This document shows positions 26,054 through 33,330 of a stretch of 64,000 bases of DNA, one piece after another; position 1 is the first letter of the stretch, and every line of letters starts with the position of its first letter. The stretch lies in contig CAJUMF010000005.1 in assembly GCA_910586965.1 (NCBI GenBank), positions 62,001 to 126,000 of the forward strand, written 5' to 3'. The translations under genes were made by a program, and so were the position numbers. The notes below the pieces were generated by a model. It searched no databases. It was not told where the DNA came from and was given only the letters and a program-made list of their open reading frames with translations. This stretch comes from an uncultured Dorea sp. GTDB lineage: Bacteria; Bacillota; Clostridia; Lachnospirales; Lachnospiraceae.

Positions 26054-27271
26054 ATGGGAAAGATATTAAGAGCTAAAAGAATGGAAAATGTGCATTCAGA
26101 TATCAGAGGGCCGCTTTTTATGGAAGCATTAAAGTTGCAGGAGCAGGGAGCTCATGTGTTGAAGCTCAATACGGGAAATCCGGCGGCATTTGGATTCGGC
26201 CTTCCTAAGAGCATTGAAGATGCTTTGGCAAACCATATAGATAAAGGTGTGGGATACTGTGATTTTAAAGGTATGCCGGCGGCCAGAACAGCAATCTGTG
26301 AGTATGAAAAGAGTAAAGGAATAAAAGGGATTACTCCGGATGATGTATTTATTGGTAATGGTGTGAGCGAGGTGGTTTCATTTGCATTGTTCCCGCTTCT
26401 TAATGATGGGGATGAGGTTCTTGTTCCGTCACCCAGCTATTCTCTGTGGGGAAATTCGGTCTATTTGGCAGGGGGAAAGCCAGTGTTTTATACTTGTGAT
26501 GAGAAAGCAGATTGGAATCCTGACATCAAAGATATCCGCTCCAAAATCACACCAAAAACAAAAGCTATGGTGATCATCAACCCCAATAATCCTACCGGAA
26601 TGCTTTATTCAGAAGATGTGCTGAGGGAGCTTGTCAAAGTGGCGAGAGAGGCGAAGATTCTTTTGTTTGTAGATGAAATCTATGACCGCTTAGTGATGGA
26701 TGGTTTGAAGCATGTGTCTTTGGCATCTTTAGCAGATGATATTCCGGTCATTACGTTGAATGGCCTTTCGAAATCTCATTGTCTTTGCGGTTACCGCTGC
26801 GGGTGGATGGTGATCAGCGGTCCGAAGGAATTGACAGAGGATTATAAGCAGGGGATTATCCAGTTGACTTCCATGAGACTTTGTGCAAATACCCTTGCAC
26901 AGATTGTAATTCCGGCGGCTCTTGAAGATATGGAAACACCGGCTTCTATGATACGCCCGGGAGGAAGAATCTATGAGCAGAGGCAGGCTGCAGTATCTGA
27001 ACTAAAGAAGATAGACGGGATTTCTTTTGTGGAAAATAACAGTGCATTCTACATCTTCCCGAAATTGGATGTGAAGAAGTTTAATATTACGAATGATAAA
27101 AAGTTTGCACATGATCTGCTCCATGCTGAGAATATACTGGTAGTGCCCGGAAGCGGATTTGACTGGGACGAGCCGGATCATTTCCGGATTGTAATGCTGC
27201 CGGAGGCAGAGGTGCTTCGGGATGCAGTAAAGCGTATAGGAAGATTTCTTGATGGTTATAAGCAAAAATAG
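26054..27271 (+). CDS. PLP-dependent aminotransferase (class I/II, alanine-type)
   Basis: 405 residues. Visible are the substrate-side GNPAAFGF segment, YCDFKGMPAARTAI, NPNNPTGMLYS, the VDEIYDRL strand binding the pyridine nitrogen, the Schiff-base Lys in LSKSHCLCGYRCGW, and a late Arg in DHFRIVMLP that holds the carboxylate. The pattern is that of AlaA-like glutamate-pyruvate aminotransferases. It is driven by its own promoter and presumably by the divergent LysR protein. The stop codon abuts the -35 box of the rplJL promoter, so no terminator separates them. Confidence 0.9.
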   Translation: MGKILRAKRMENVHSDIRGPLFMEALKLQEQGAHVLKLNTGNPAAFGFGLPKSIEDALANHIDKGVGYCDFKGMPAARTAICEYEKSKGIKGITPDDVFIGNGVSEVVSFALFPLLNDGDEVLVPSPSYSLWGNSVYLAGGKPVFYTCDEKADWNPDIKDIRSKITPKTKAMVIINPNNPTGMLYSEDVLRELVKVAREAKILLFVDEIYDRLVMDGLKHVSLASLADDIPVITLNGLSKSHCLCGYRCGWMVISGPKELTEDYKQGIIQLTSMRLCANTLAQIVIPAALEDMETPASMIRPGGRIYEQRQAAVSELKKIDGISFVENNSAFYIFPKLDVKKFNITNDKKFAHDLLHAENILVVPGSGFDWDEPDHFRIVMLPEAEVLRDAVKRIGRFLDGYKQK

Positions 27272-27300
27272 TTGACATATTACAGTTTGTGTGATATTTT
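27272..27300 (+). promoter_or_regulatory. Promoter of rplJL
   Basis: TTGACA at 27272-27277, starting right after the aminotransferase stop, and TATTTT at 27295-27300 with 17-bp spacing. It feeds the L10 leader. Confidence 0.75.
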
Positions 27301-27304
27301 TATT

Positions 27305-27425
27305 TAGTAACTGCCGAAGACAGTAGGTGCTGCAAAGCGTAAGGATTAAAACGCCTACCGAGGAAGAGTTAAATTCAGATATGGATTTATACCTCTGCGT
27401 CTTTAAGGTGCAGAGGTTTTTTGGC
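27305..27425 (+). ncRNA. L10 leader (autoregulatory mRNA structure)
   Basis: The stretch from about 27310 holds the conserved ACTGCCGAAGACAGTAGGTG and the paired CGCCTACCGAGGAAG that make the L10-L7/L12 binding structure found before rplJ in Firmicutes. It ends in an intrinsic terminator (27392-27398 with 27410-27416, six T), so control is by transcription attenuation when free L10(L12) accumulates. Confidence 0.88.
27392..27422 (+). terminator. Attenuator terminator in the L10 leader
   Basis: Seven-bp GC-rich stem CCTCTGC/GCAGAGG with an 11-base loop and six T, 40 bases before rplJ. Confidence 0.8.
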
Positions 27426-27461
27426 AGCATACCGAAAATAATATAAGGAGGTGCACCATTC

Positions 27462-28034
27462 GTGGCAAAAGTTGAATTAAAACAGCCTATCGTACAGGCC
27501 ATTGCAGATGATGTAAAGGACGCAGCGAGCGTTGTACTTGTTGACTACCGCGGACTTACTGTTGCGCAGGATACCGCGCTTCGTAAGCAGTTAAGGGAAG
27601 CAGGCATCACATACAAGGTTTGTAAGAACACTATGATGAAGAGAGCTTTTGAAGGAACCGAGTTCGCAGCTTTAGATGAGCACTTGGAAGGACCGAGCGC
27701 ATTGGCGATTTCTAAGGATGACGCGACAGCTCCGGCAAGAATTCTTGCTAAGTTCGCAAAGGAAGCAAAGGCTCTTGAGATTAAAGCTGGTGTCGTTGAA
27801 GGCGAAGCTTATGATGCAAAGGGAATGCAGGCATTGGCAAGTATTCCGTCAAGAGAAGAACTTCTCTCCAAATTGCTTGGAAGCTTACAGTCACCGATTA
27901 CCAATCTTGCCCGTGTTCTCAATCAGATTGCAGAGCAGGGCGGCGCAGAAGCCTGCGAGGGAGCGAAGTCAGAAGAGGCAGTGGCTCCGGCTGAAGAGAC
28001 AGCAGAGACAGCAGAAGCTCCGGCCGCGGAGTAG
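27462..28034 (+). CDS. rplJ: 50S ribosomal protein L10
   Basis: 190 residues starting at GTG 27462 behind AAGGAGGTG. The ribosome-binding domain (DYRGLTVAQDTALRKQLR, KNTMMKRAFEGTE) is standard. The protein is longer than the common 165-175 because of an acidic Ala/Glu-rich tail of about 25 residues after residue 165, beyond the helix that carries L7/L12 dimers; such tails occur in some Clostridia. It forms the stalk base with the next gene's product. Confidence 0.96.
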   Translation: MAKVELKQPIVQAIADDVKDAASVVLVDYRGLTVAQDTALRKQLREAGITYKVCKNTMMKRAFEGTEFAALDEHLEGPSALAISKDDATAPARILAKFAKEAKALEIKAGVVEGEAYDAKGMQALASIPSREELLSKLLGSLQSPITNLARVLNQIAEQGGAEACEGAKSEEAVAPAEETAETAEAPAAE

Positions 28035-28093
28035 GACACTTGATCGTGTACGAATCAATTGGAATGAATTATATTTTATAGGAGGATAATAAA

Positions 28094-28468
28094 ATGGCAA
28101 AATTAACAACGGCTGAATTTATTGATGCTATCAAAGAGTTATCAGTATTAGAGTTGAATGAATTAGTAAAAGCATGTGAAGAAGAGTTTGGTGTATCCGC
28201 AGCAGCAGGTGTAGTAGTTGCAGCAGCAGGCGGAGAGGCAGCAGCAGAGGAAGAGCAGACAGAGTTCAATGTAGAGCTTGTATCTGCAGGTGCTTCCAAG
28301 GTTAAGGTTATCAAGGTTGTTCGTGAGATTACAGGTCTTGGACTGAAAGAGGCTAAGGCAGTAGTTGATGAAGCTCCGAAGGTAGTAAAAGAAGGCGTTT
28401 CCAAGGAAGAGGCTGAGGAGATCAAGGCGAAACTTGAGGCTGAAGGTGCAGAGGTTAACCTTAAATAA
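28094..28468 (+). CDS. rplL: 50S ribosomal protein L7/L12
   Basis: 124 residues, standard length: N-terminal dimerisation helices, an Ala/Gly/Glu hinge (about 35-55) and the C-terminal domain with VIKVVREITGLGLKEAK, which contacts elongation factors. It lies 59 bases after rplJ. In most Firmicutes rpoB follows soon; here a terminator and then the Ter island come next. Confidence 0.97.
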   Translation: MAKLTTAEFIDAIKELSVLELNELVKACEEEFGVSAAAGVVVAAAGGEAAAEEEQTEFNVELVSAGASKVKVIKVVREITGLGLKEAKAVVDEAPKVVKEGVSKEEAEEIKAKLEAEGAEVNLK

Positions 28469-28485
28469 TTTTATACGGTATGATG

Positions 28486-28517
28486 AGAGCTGCTTCGTAA
28501 TAGAGGCAGCTCTTTTT
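28486..28517 (+). terminator. Terminator after rplL
   Basis: An 8-bp stem AGAGCTGC/GCAGCTCT (28486-28493 with 28506-28513) followed by a T run. Only about 35 bases separate it from the next gene and no promoter is visible there, so read-through may feed the first Ter genes. Confidence 0.8.
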
Positions 28518-28552
28518 GCAGATTAGAAAATAACAACATTTGAAGGAGACAT

Positions 28553-29656
28553 ATGATTATGTATTCGGAAAACGATTTGGTCACCGTCGGAAAGAGGGAA
28601 AATAATAAGAAACGAAATTACCTTGTGGTAAACCCGTTGCAGGGAAAGCACATCCCGGTGCGTCCGGGCCGGGCTTTCCGGCTGTTTGATGCGCTGGCGG
28701 ACAGGATACGGGCAGAGTACGGGGAGGAGAGGCTGCTGCTGATTGGATTTGCGGAGACGGCGACAGCCATAGGTGCAGAGGCGGCGGTACGGCTGGGAGC
28801 GCGGTACATCCAGACTACGAGGGAGGAGATTCCGGGCGTTTCGTATCTGTTCTTTTCCGAGAGCCACAGCCATGCCACGGAGCAAAAGCTTGTGAAAGAC
28901 GATATAGACAGAGTGATAGGTGAGATTGACCGTGTGGTCTTTATCGAGGATGAGGTCACGACGGGCAACACGATTCTGAATATCGTAAATGTGCTGGAGG
29001 AGCTGTATGGAAAAAGCCTGAAGTTTGCGGTTGCATCGCTCCTTAACGGCATGGAAAAGGAGCACCTTGAGATTTATGAGAAAAGGGGAATCCACACGCT
29101 CTGTATACTTAAGACGGCGCATGAAAAGTACGCGGCTCTTGCCGAGAGGCCGCAGGCACCCGGGATTTACGAAGAATGCGGTTTTTCGGACTGCCCTTCT
29201 GTGAGGGAAGTGGAAATCAGCGGGAAAATGGATGCCAGGAGGCTTGTCCATGGGTTGGATTACGGGAAGGCGTGTGAATTCTTGTGGAGTGAGATAGAGA
29301 CGGCCTTTGGATTTGAGGCGGGCGAGAGAGTGCTGGTGGCAGGAACGGAGGAGTTTATGTACCCGGCGCTGTTTGCGGCAAAGCGTATGGAGGAGAAGGG
29401 GGTTCTGGCGTGGAGCCATTCCACGACCCGGAGCCCGATTATGGTGTTTGAGGATGAAAGTTATCCTTTGAAGACGAGATATAAGCTTAAGAGCCTGTAC
29501 GATAAGGACAGGACGACGTATCTTTACAATATCGAAAGCTATGACAGAGTATTTATCATTACGGATGCCGCGGGCGGGGAGGAAGAAGGGAAAAACTCCC
29601 TGGTGAATGCCATAGCCCGGAAAAATGACGATATAAACTTGATCAGGTGGTGTTAA
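28553..29656 (+). CDS. Ter-island phosphoribosyltransferase with C-terminal TRSP domain
   Basis: 367 residues (a second ATG at 28559 has slightly better spacing from GGAG at 28545-28548). The PRPP loop is FIEDEVTTGNTILNIV (about 123-138). The C-terminal half carries the diagnostic Thr-Arg-Ser-Pro in HSTTRSPI (about 285-292), after which the TRSP domain is named. This domain pair is part of the predicted nucleoside-like metabolite pathway encoded in Ter gene sets (Anantharaman, Iyer and Aravind). It sits 2 bases before the StiP/Pelota-type gene, with TerD, TelA and YceG genes downstream. Confidence 0.85.
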   Translation: MIMYSENDLVTVGKRENNKKRNYLVVNPLQGKHIPVRPGRAFRLFDALADRIRAEYGEERLLLIGFAETATAIGAEAAVRLGARYIQTTREEIPGVSYLFFSESHSHATEQKLVKDDIDRVIGEIDRVVFIEDEVTTGNTILNIVNVLEELYGKSLKFAVASLLNGMEKEHLEIYEKRGIHTLCILKTAHEKYAALAERPQAPGIYEECGFSDCPSVREVEISGKMDARRLVHGLDYGKACEFLWSEIETAFGFEAGERVLVAGTEEFMYPALFAAKRMEEKGVLAWSHSTTRSPIMVFEDESYPLKTRYKLKSLYDKDRTTYLYNIESYDRVFIITDAAGGEEEGKNSLVNAIARKNDDINLIRWC

Positions 29657-29657
29657 G

Positions 29658-30707
29658 GTGAGAAGTTCGTATAAGGAAGATGACGTGACCCTTCTTTTGA
29701 AGGATATCACGGGGCTTGTAAAGCCCCAGCCTGCGAAGGAGAGGGAGAGGCTTATCCAGTCCGGGAAGCATTACAGCGAGATGCTGCCGGAAGAGTACGT
29801 TCCGACAAAGGAATATATGGAGGCATATAAGGAGGCTTTGCGGGTGTATGCGGGCGCTACTGCCCAAGCAGTGGGAAAACTTGCAGATAAGGTGATAGAT
29901 GCCAGGGGAAGGGATGTAGTGCTTGTATCTCTTGCCCGGGCGGGAATCCCGGTCGGCATACTGCTGAAGAGATATATAAAGTTCAAATATCATGCGGATG
30001 TCTGCCATTATTCCATCTCTATCATAAGGGGAAGGGGGATTGATGGCAATGCGATGAAGTATCTGCTGAAAAACCATGCGCCGGAAAGGCTCCTTTTTGT
30101 GGACGGATGGATTGGAAAAGGGGCGATTTTAAATGAGCTTAAGAAAGATGCGGCTGCATATGAGGGGGTGTCTCCGGAGATAGCTGTCCTGGCGGACCCG
30201 GCGGGGGTGACGGAGCTTTGCGGGACCCATGAGGATATCCTGATTCCCAGCTCCTGCTTAAACTGTACGGTCTCTGGGCTTGTCAGCAGGACGTTTCTCA
30301 GGGATGACATCATAGGAGAAGAGGATTTTCACGGGGCGGCGTTTTACGGGGAGCTTTTGGAGGCGGATTTATCTTATGAATTTATAGAGGCGATTGAAAG
30401 GGAGTTTACGTTTGTCTCAGAGGTTCGGGATGTGCGGGTGGAAGGCTCAGGAATCGACGAGGTGCGGGAAATCGCGGAAAAGTTCGGCATTGCGGACATT
30501 AATTTTATCAAGCCGGGCATCGGCGAGGCGACCCGGGTCCTGCTCCGGCGGGTGCCGTGGAAGGTGCTTATCGATGAAAGGCATAAGGGGAAGAGGGAGC
30601 TTGAGCATCTTGTGAGGCTTGCAGAAGAGAAAAACGTGCCGATAGAGTATTATCCGTTGCGGCACTATAAATGCTGCGGGATTATAAAGAAATTGGCGGA
30701 TGCATAA
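29658..30707 (+). CDS. StiP-family / Pelota-domain protein of the Ter island
   Basis: 349 residues from the GTG at 29658, one base after the previous stop. The first about 255 residues match the StiP family (listed as a putative cysteine protease, but the fold is of the phosphoribosyltransferase type): LVSLARAGIPVGILLKRY, then FVDGWIGKGAI as the PRPP-loop-like segment, and conserved Cys in SSCLNCTVSGL. The last about 85 residues look like a Pelota RNA-binding domain. The pair with the TRSP enzyme is constant in Ter systems and is predicted to make or handle a modified ribonucleoside. The protease label is probably wrong. Confidence 0.82.
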   Translation: MRSSYKEDDVTLLLKDITGLVKPQPAKERERLIQSGKHYSEMLPEEYVPTKEYMEAYKEALRVYAGATAQAVGKLADKVIDARGRDVVLVSLARAGIPVGILLKRYIKFKYHADVCHYSISIIRGRGIDGNAMKYLLKNHAPERLLFVDGWIGKGAILNELKKDAAAYEGVSPEIAVLADPAGVTELCGTHEDILIPSSCLNCTVSGLVSRTFLRDDIIGEEDFHGAAFYGELLEADLSYEFIEAIEREFTFVSEVRDVRVEGSGIDEVREIAEKFGIADINFIKPGIGEATRVLLRRVPWKVLIDERHKGKRELEHLVRLAEEKNVPIEYYPLRHYKCCGIIKKLADA

Positions 30708-30723
30708 AATATAGAAATCATAA

Positions 30724-30754
30724 AGGGGCATGGAGGAATCCATGCCCCTCTTTT
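30724..30754. terminator. Bidirectional terminator after the StiP-family gene
   Basis: An 11-bp stem (30724-30734 with 30739-30749), GGAA loop and T run. It lies between the StiP-family gene and the convergent CitE-like gene, whose stop codon is 8 bases beyond. Confidence 0.85.
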
Positions 30755-30761
30755 TCTGGAT

Positions 30762-31724
30762 TTATGGTATGATACCGTAACACTCTGCCAGAAAGCGTGT
30801 CCTCTGCGCCCAGTTTATATGGGTCTTGTATTCATCCATCCTGTCGCCGGCGGCGCTCCCGGAGACATAGGAATCTTCTTTGATGTTCCAGTGGAGGATA
30901 CGCAGGGCGTCTTTATAATTCTTCTCGGTTACTTTGTAGCCGTCGTTTACAGGCTGTATCTGGTTGGGGTGGATGATGGTCTTGCCGATGAATCCGCACA
31001 GCCGGTCATCAGAAATTTCTTTCTTAAGCCCGTTTTCCCATTCCTTGCCGGAATAGTATTCCCACACAGGGCCGGAGACTACATACTCCGTTCCGTATAC
31101 GGTAACGATGTCTGACAGGATATTTGCAATGGGCGTAATCTGATGGATGGATTCCGTCGGCTCCCGCCGGAACCCGAACAGATGGCACAAGTCATTTCCG
31201 CCCACCCGTATATTCAGCACGTTTGCCTCCACAGGAGCCAGCTTTTCCTTAAGGCCGTACAGCATATTATGGCGGGTGAGGAGGTTCGCGACGGAGGAGC
31301 TTTCATAGATTGGCATCATGTATTTGGCGGGATTCGTGCCGCTGTTTATGTTTACAATCTGTTCGATATAGGTATCCGCGCAGTCCGGAGAGAATTTGGG
31401 GAGGATGTACCCTGTGATAATCTCATGGCTGTCGCCTAAGCGGCGGGCAAGGTCTTTAATCTGCCCGGGTCTTCGCACACGAATGAAGATTTTCGGCAGG
31501 TAAAATTCCGAGTCCTGAAGGGAGCGGTATATCTCGCCCACTGACACGATTAATTGCTCCTCGGCCTCTGCCACAAAATTGTCATTGACTGCATCTTCAA
31601 GGCAGAGCGCCAGGGAGTAGTTCGTTCCGAATTTCTGTAATTTTATGGAGGACGCGATAGAAACCTTGTCTGCGGGGCAGTACAGGAGAGGCCCTACGCT
31701 GTAGTAGATGGCGCTGTTGTTCAT
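30762..31724 (-). CDS. CitE/HpcH-type C-C lyase of the Ter island
   Basis: About 320 residues; an in-frame ATG at 31748 adds 8 residues, but AAAGGAG lies between the two, favouring 31724. It is a TIM-barrel of the HpcH/HpaI aldolase - citrate lyase beta superfamily: the Mg2+ ligand segment CLEDAV, the FIRVRRPGQ strand with the catalytic-type Arg, and the late IHPNQIQPVN end. This divergent subfamily travels with Ter phosphoribosyltransferases and is thought to act in the same small-molecule pathway. Here it is on the opposite strand, facing them, and divergent from the protease fusion gene. Confidence 0.83.
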   Translation of the reverse strand: MNNSAIYYSVGPLLYCPADKVSIASSIKLQKFGTNYSLALCLEDAVNDNFVAEAEEQLIVSVGEIYRSLQDSEFYLPKIFIRVRRPGQIKDLARRLGDSHEIITGYILPKFSPDCADTYIEQIVNINSGTNPAKYMMPIYESSSVANLLTRHNMLYGLKEKLAPVEANVLNIRVGGNDLCHLFGFRREPTESIHQITPIANILSDIVTVYGTEYVVSGPVWEYYSGKEWENGLKKEISDDRLCGFIGKTIIHPNQIQPVNDGYKVTEKNYKDALRILHWNIKEDSYVSGSAAGDRMDEYKTHINWAQRTRFLAECYGIIP

Positions 31725-31836
31725 AGTAGTCAGAAACTCCTTTATCATAACATAATTGTCTTTAAATATATCACATCAAAGCGGGAATTGGTAGATATAT
31801 TTTTCGTGTTGTGTTAAGATTTAGACAGGGTTTAAA

Positions 31837-33246
31837 ATGTGCGGGCAGGTGGGCAGGATGGAAAAAGTGATTACTTACAGGCACAATGTGATGGGAATTC
31901 AATCACTGGATGCATTTTTAGGGATAAAGGGCGGCTGTCATATGGGGCGCAGGGATGTGTATTTTGTCAGGGCCATCGGCTGGAAACCGGGTGCGGCTTT
32001 GGCGGATGTGATTGCGGAGATTGACCGGCGGATGGAGCAGGAGATGGAAAGCAAGCGGCTGTTTTACTGGAGGGCAGGGCGTCTTGCCTTTATGCCGCCG
32101 CAGGAGGATATGTGCTTTTACGAGGAGCAGTTTGCCGCGCTTAAGTCCGGAAGAGAGATGTATGTAAAAAGTTTAAAAGGGAATGCGGTGTTCGGCAATG
32201 CGCTGGCTTTTGCCTGCCGGGATGCGCTGGATAAATACAGGCTCATAAAGAAAAACGTGACGCAGTCCATGGAGAAAAACCTTGCGATAAAGCTTTTGTA
32301 CTGGACGGACAGCGTTCTCGGCGGCATGCTGTCAGAGTGGAATGAGAGGAAGTGTTATAAGGTTCTGGCGGATAATGTGGTGAGGGAGCAGGAATATCTG
32401 TTTTACTATATGCTCACGATGATTGGGTGCGATGTCCTTCTCTTTCAGAGCCGGGAGGATATCCGGACGGCGGATGAGGTTAAGTGTCTGTCTCAGGAGC
32501 TTAAGCTGGGGGGATTCTGCGAGACGGCGTTCCCGGAGTACAGGCCTTATCACGGGAGAAAGCCTGTCTCAGGAGTAAAGCCGGCACCGGAAGGAAAGCC
32601 GGTGTCAAGGATACGGATAGAACAGGTGAGAAAACCGGAATCAAAACCAGAATCAAAGGCGGATGCCAGCCGGGAGAAAAGCTTTGAGGAGCTGGCTCTT
32701 TTGGCCTCATCCATTGTGATGATAGAGGTGCATGACCGCGGGGGAAAGCCTGCTGGGACAGGCTCCGGCGTTATGATCGGGAAAGATGGATTTATCCTTA
32801 CCAACAACCATGTGACAAGGGGCGGCTACAGCTTTTCGGTGCGGATAGAGGAAGACAGCGCGGTTTACCGCACCAATGAGATCATCAAGTACAATTCGGT
32901 CTTCGACCTGTCTGTTATCCGGATAGACAGAAGGCTTTCACCCCTGCCTGTATACAGGGGTGTGAAAAAACTGGCGAGGGGGCAGAAGGTAGTGGCAATC
33001 GGAAGTCCTCTCGGGCTTTTCAATTCTGTCTCGGACGGGATTATCTCGGGATTCCGGGAGATTGATTCTGTGGACATGATTCAGTTTACGGCGCCCATAT
33101 CCCACGGGAGCTCCGGCGGTGCGGTGCTTAATATGCAGGGCGAGATTATCGGCATCAGCACGGCGGGATTTGACGGCGGGCAGAATATCAACCTGGCGGT
33201 TGGCTATGAGACGATAAATCTGTTTGTCAGGGGGCTTACGGGCTGA
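31837..33246 (+). CDS. YceG-like domain fused to an HtrA-type serine protease
   Basis: 469 residues (462 if ATG 31858 is used). Residues about 140-230 match part of the YceG family encoded by the next gene, including the shared AIKLLYW...GCDVLLF pattern. A charged Pro/Lys linker (about 240-280) leads to a trypsin-like domain with His325 (TNNHV), Asp357 (FDLSVI) and Ser426 (GSSGG), a full triad. There is no signal peptide or membrane segment and no PDZ domain, so the protease should act in the cytosol. The fusion joins the Ter module to regulated proteolysis; the substrate is unknown. Confidence 0.83.
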   Translation: MCGQVGRMEKVITYRHNVMGIQSLDAFLGIKGGCHMGRRDVYFVRAIGWKPGAALADVIAEIDRRMEQEMESKRLFYWRAGRLAFMPPQEDMCFYEEQFAALKSGREMYVKSLKGNAVFGNALAFACRDALDKYRLIKKNVTQSMEKNLAIKLLYWTDSVLGGMLSEWNERKCYKVLADNVVREQEYLFYYMLTMIGCDVLLFQSREDIRTADEVKCLSQELKLGGFCETAFPEYRPYHGRKPVSGVKPAPEGKPVSRIRIEQVRKPESKPESKADASREKSFEELALLASSIVMIEVHDRGGKPAGTGSGVMIGKDGFILTNNHVTRGGYSFSVRIEEDSAVYRTNEIIKYNSVFDLSVIRIDRRLSPLPVYRGVKKLARGQKVVAIGSPLGLFNSVSDGIISGFREIDSVDMIQFTAPISHGSSGGAVLNMQGEIIGISTAGFDGGQNINLAVGYETINLFVRGLTG

Positions 33247-33330
33247 AAGGTGTCCGGTACAGCTTGTAATATCAGTGCGCTTATGTTAAAATCGAAGTCA
33301 GTGGGTTGTTTATGCGCCGGGAGAAATGAT

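Noticed and set aside
27305..27425. T-box before rplJ
   Set aside because: There is no TGGTACCGCG core or specifier loop; the conserved bases and position fit the L10 leader.
28523..29710. Long open frame (395 codons) on the minus strand opposite the phosphoribosyltransferase
   Set aside because: Lies wholly over a gene with clear motifs on the other strand, lacks a start signal and has a biased Arg/His/Pro composition.
29658..30707. Cysteine protease function for the StiP-family protein
   Set aside because: No recognisable Cys-His protease pair; the fold signs and neighbours fit a phosphoribosyltransferase-like plus Pelota protein. The protease name is only a database label.
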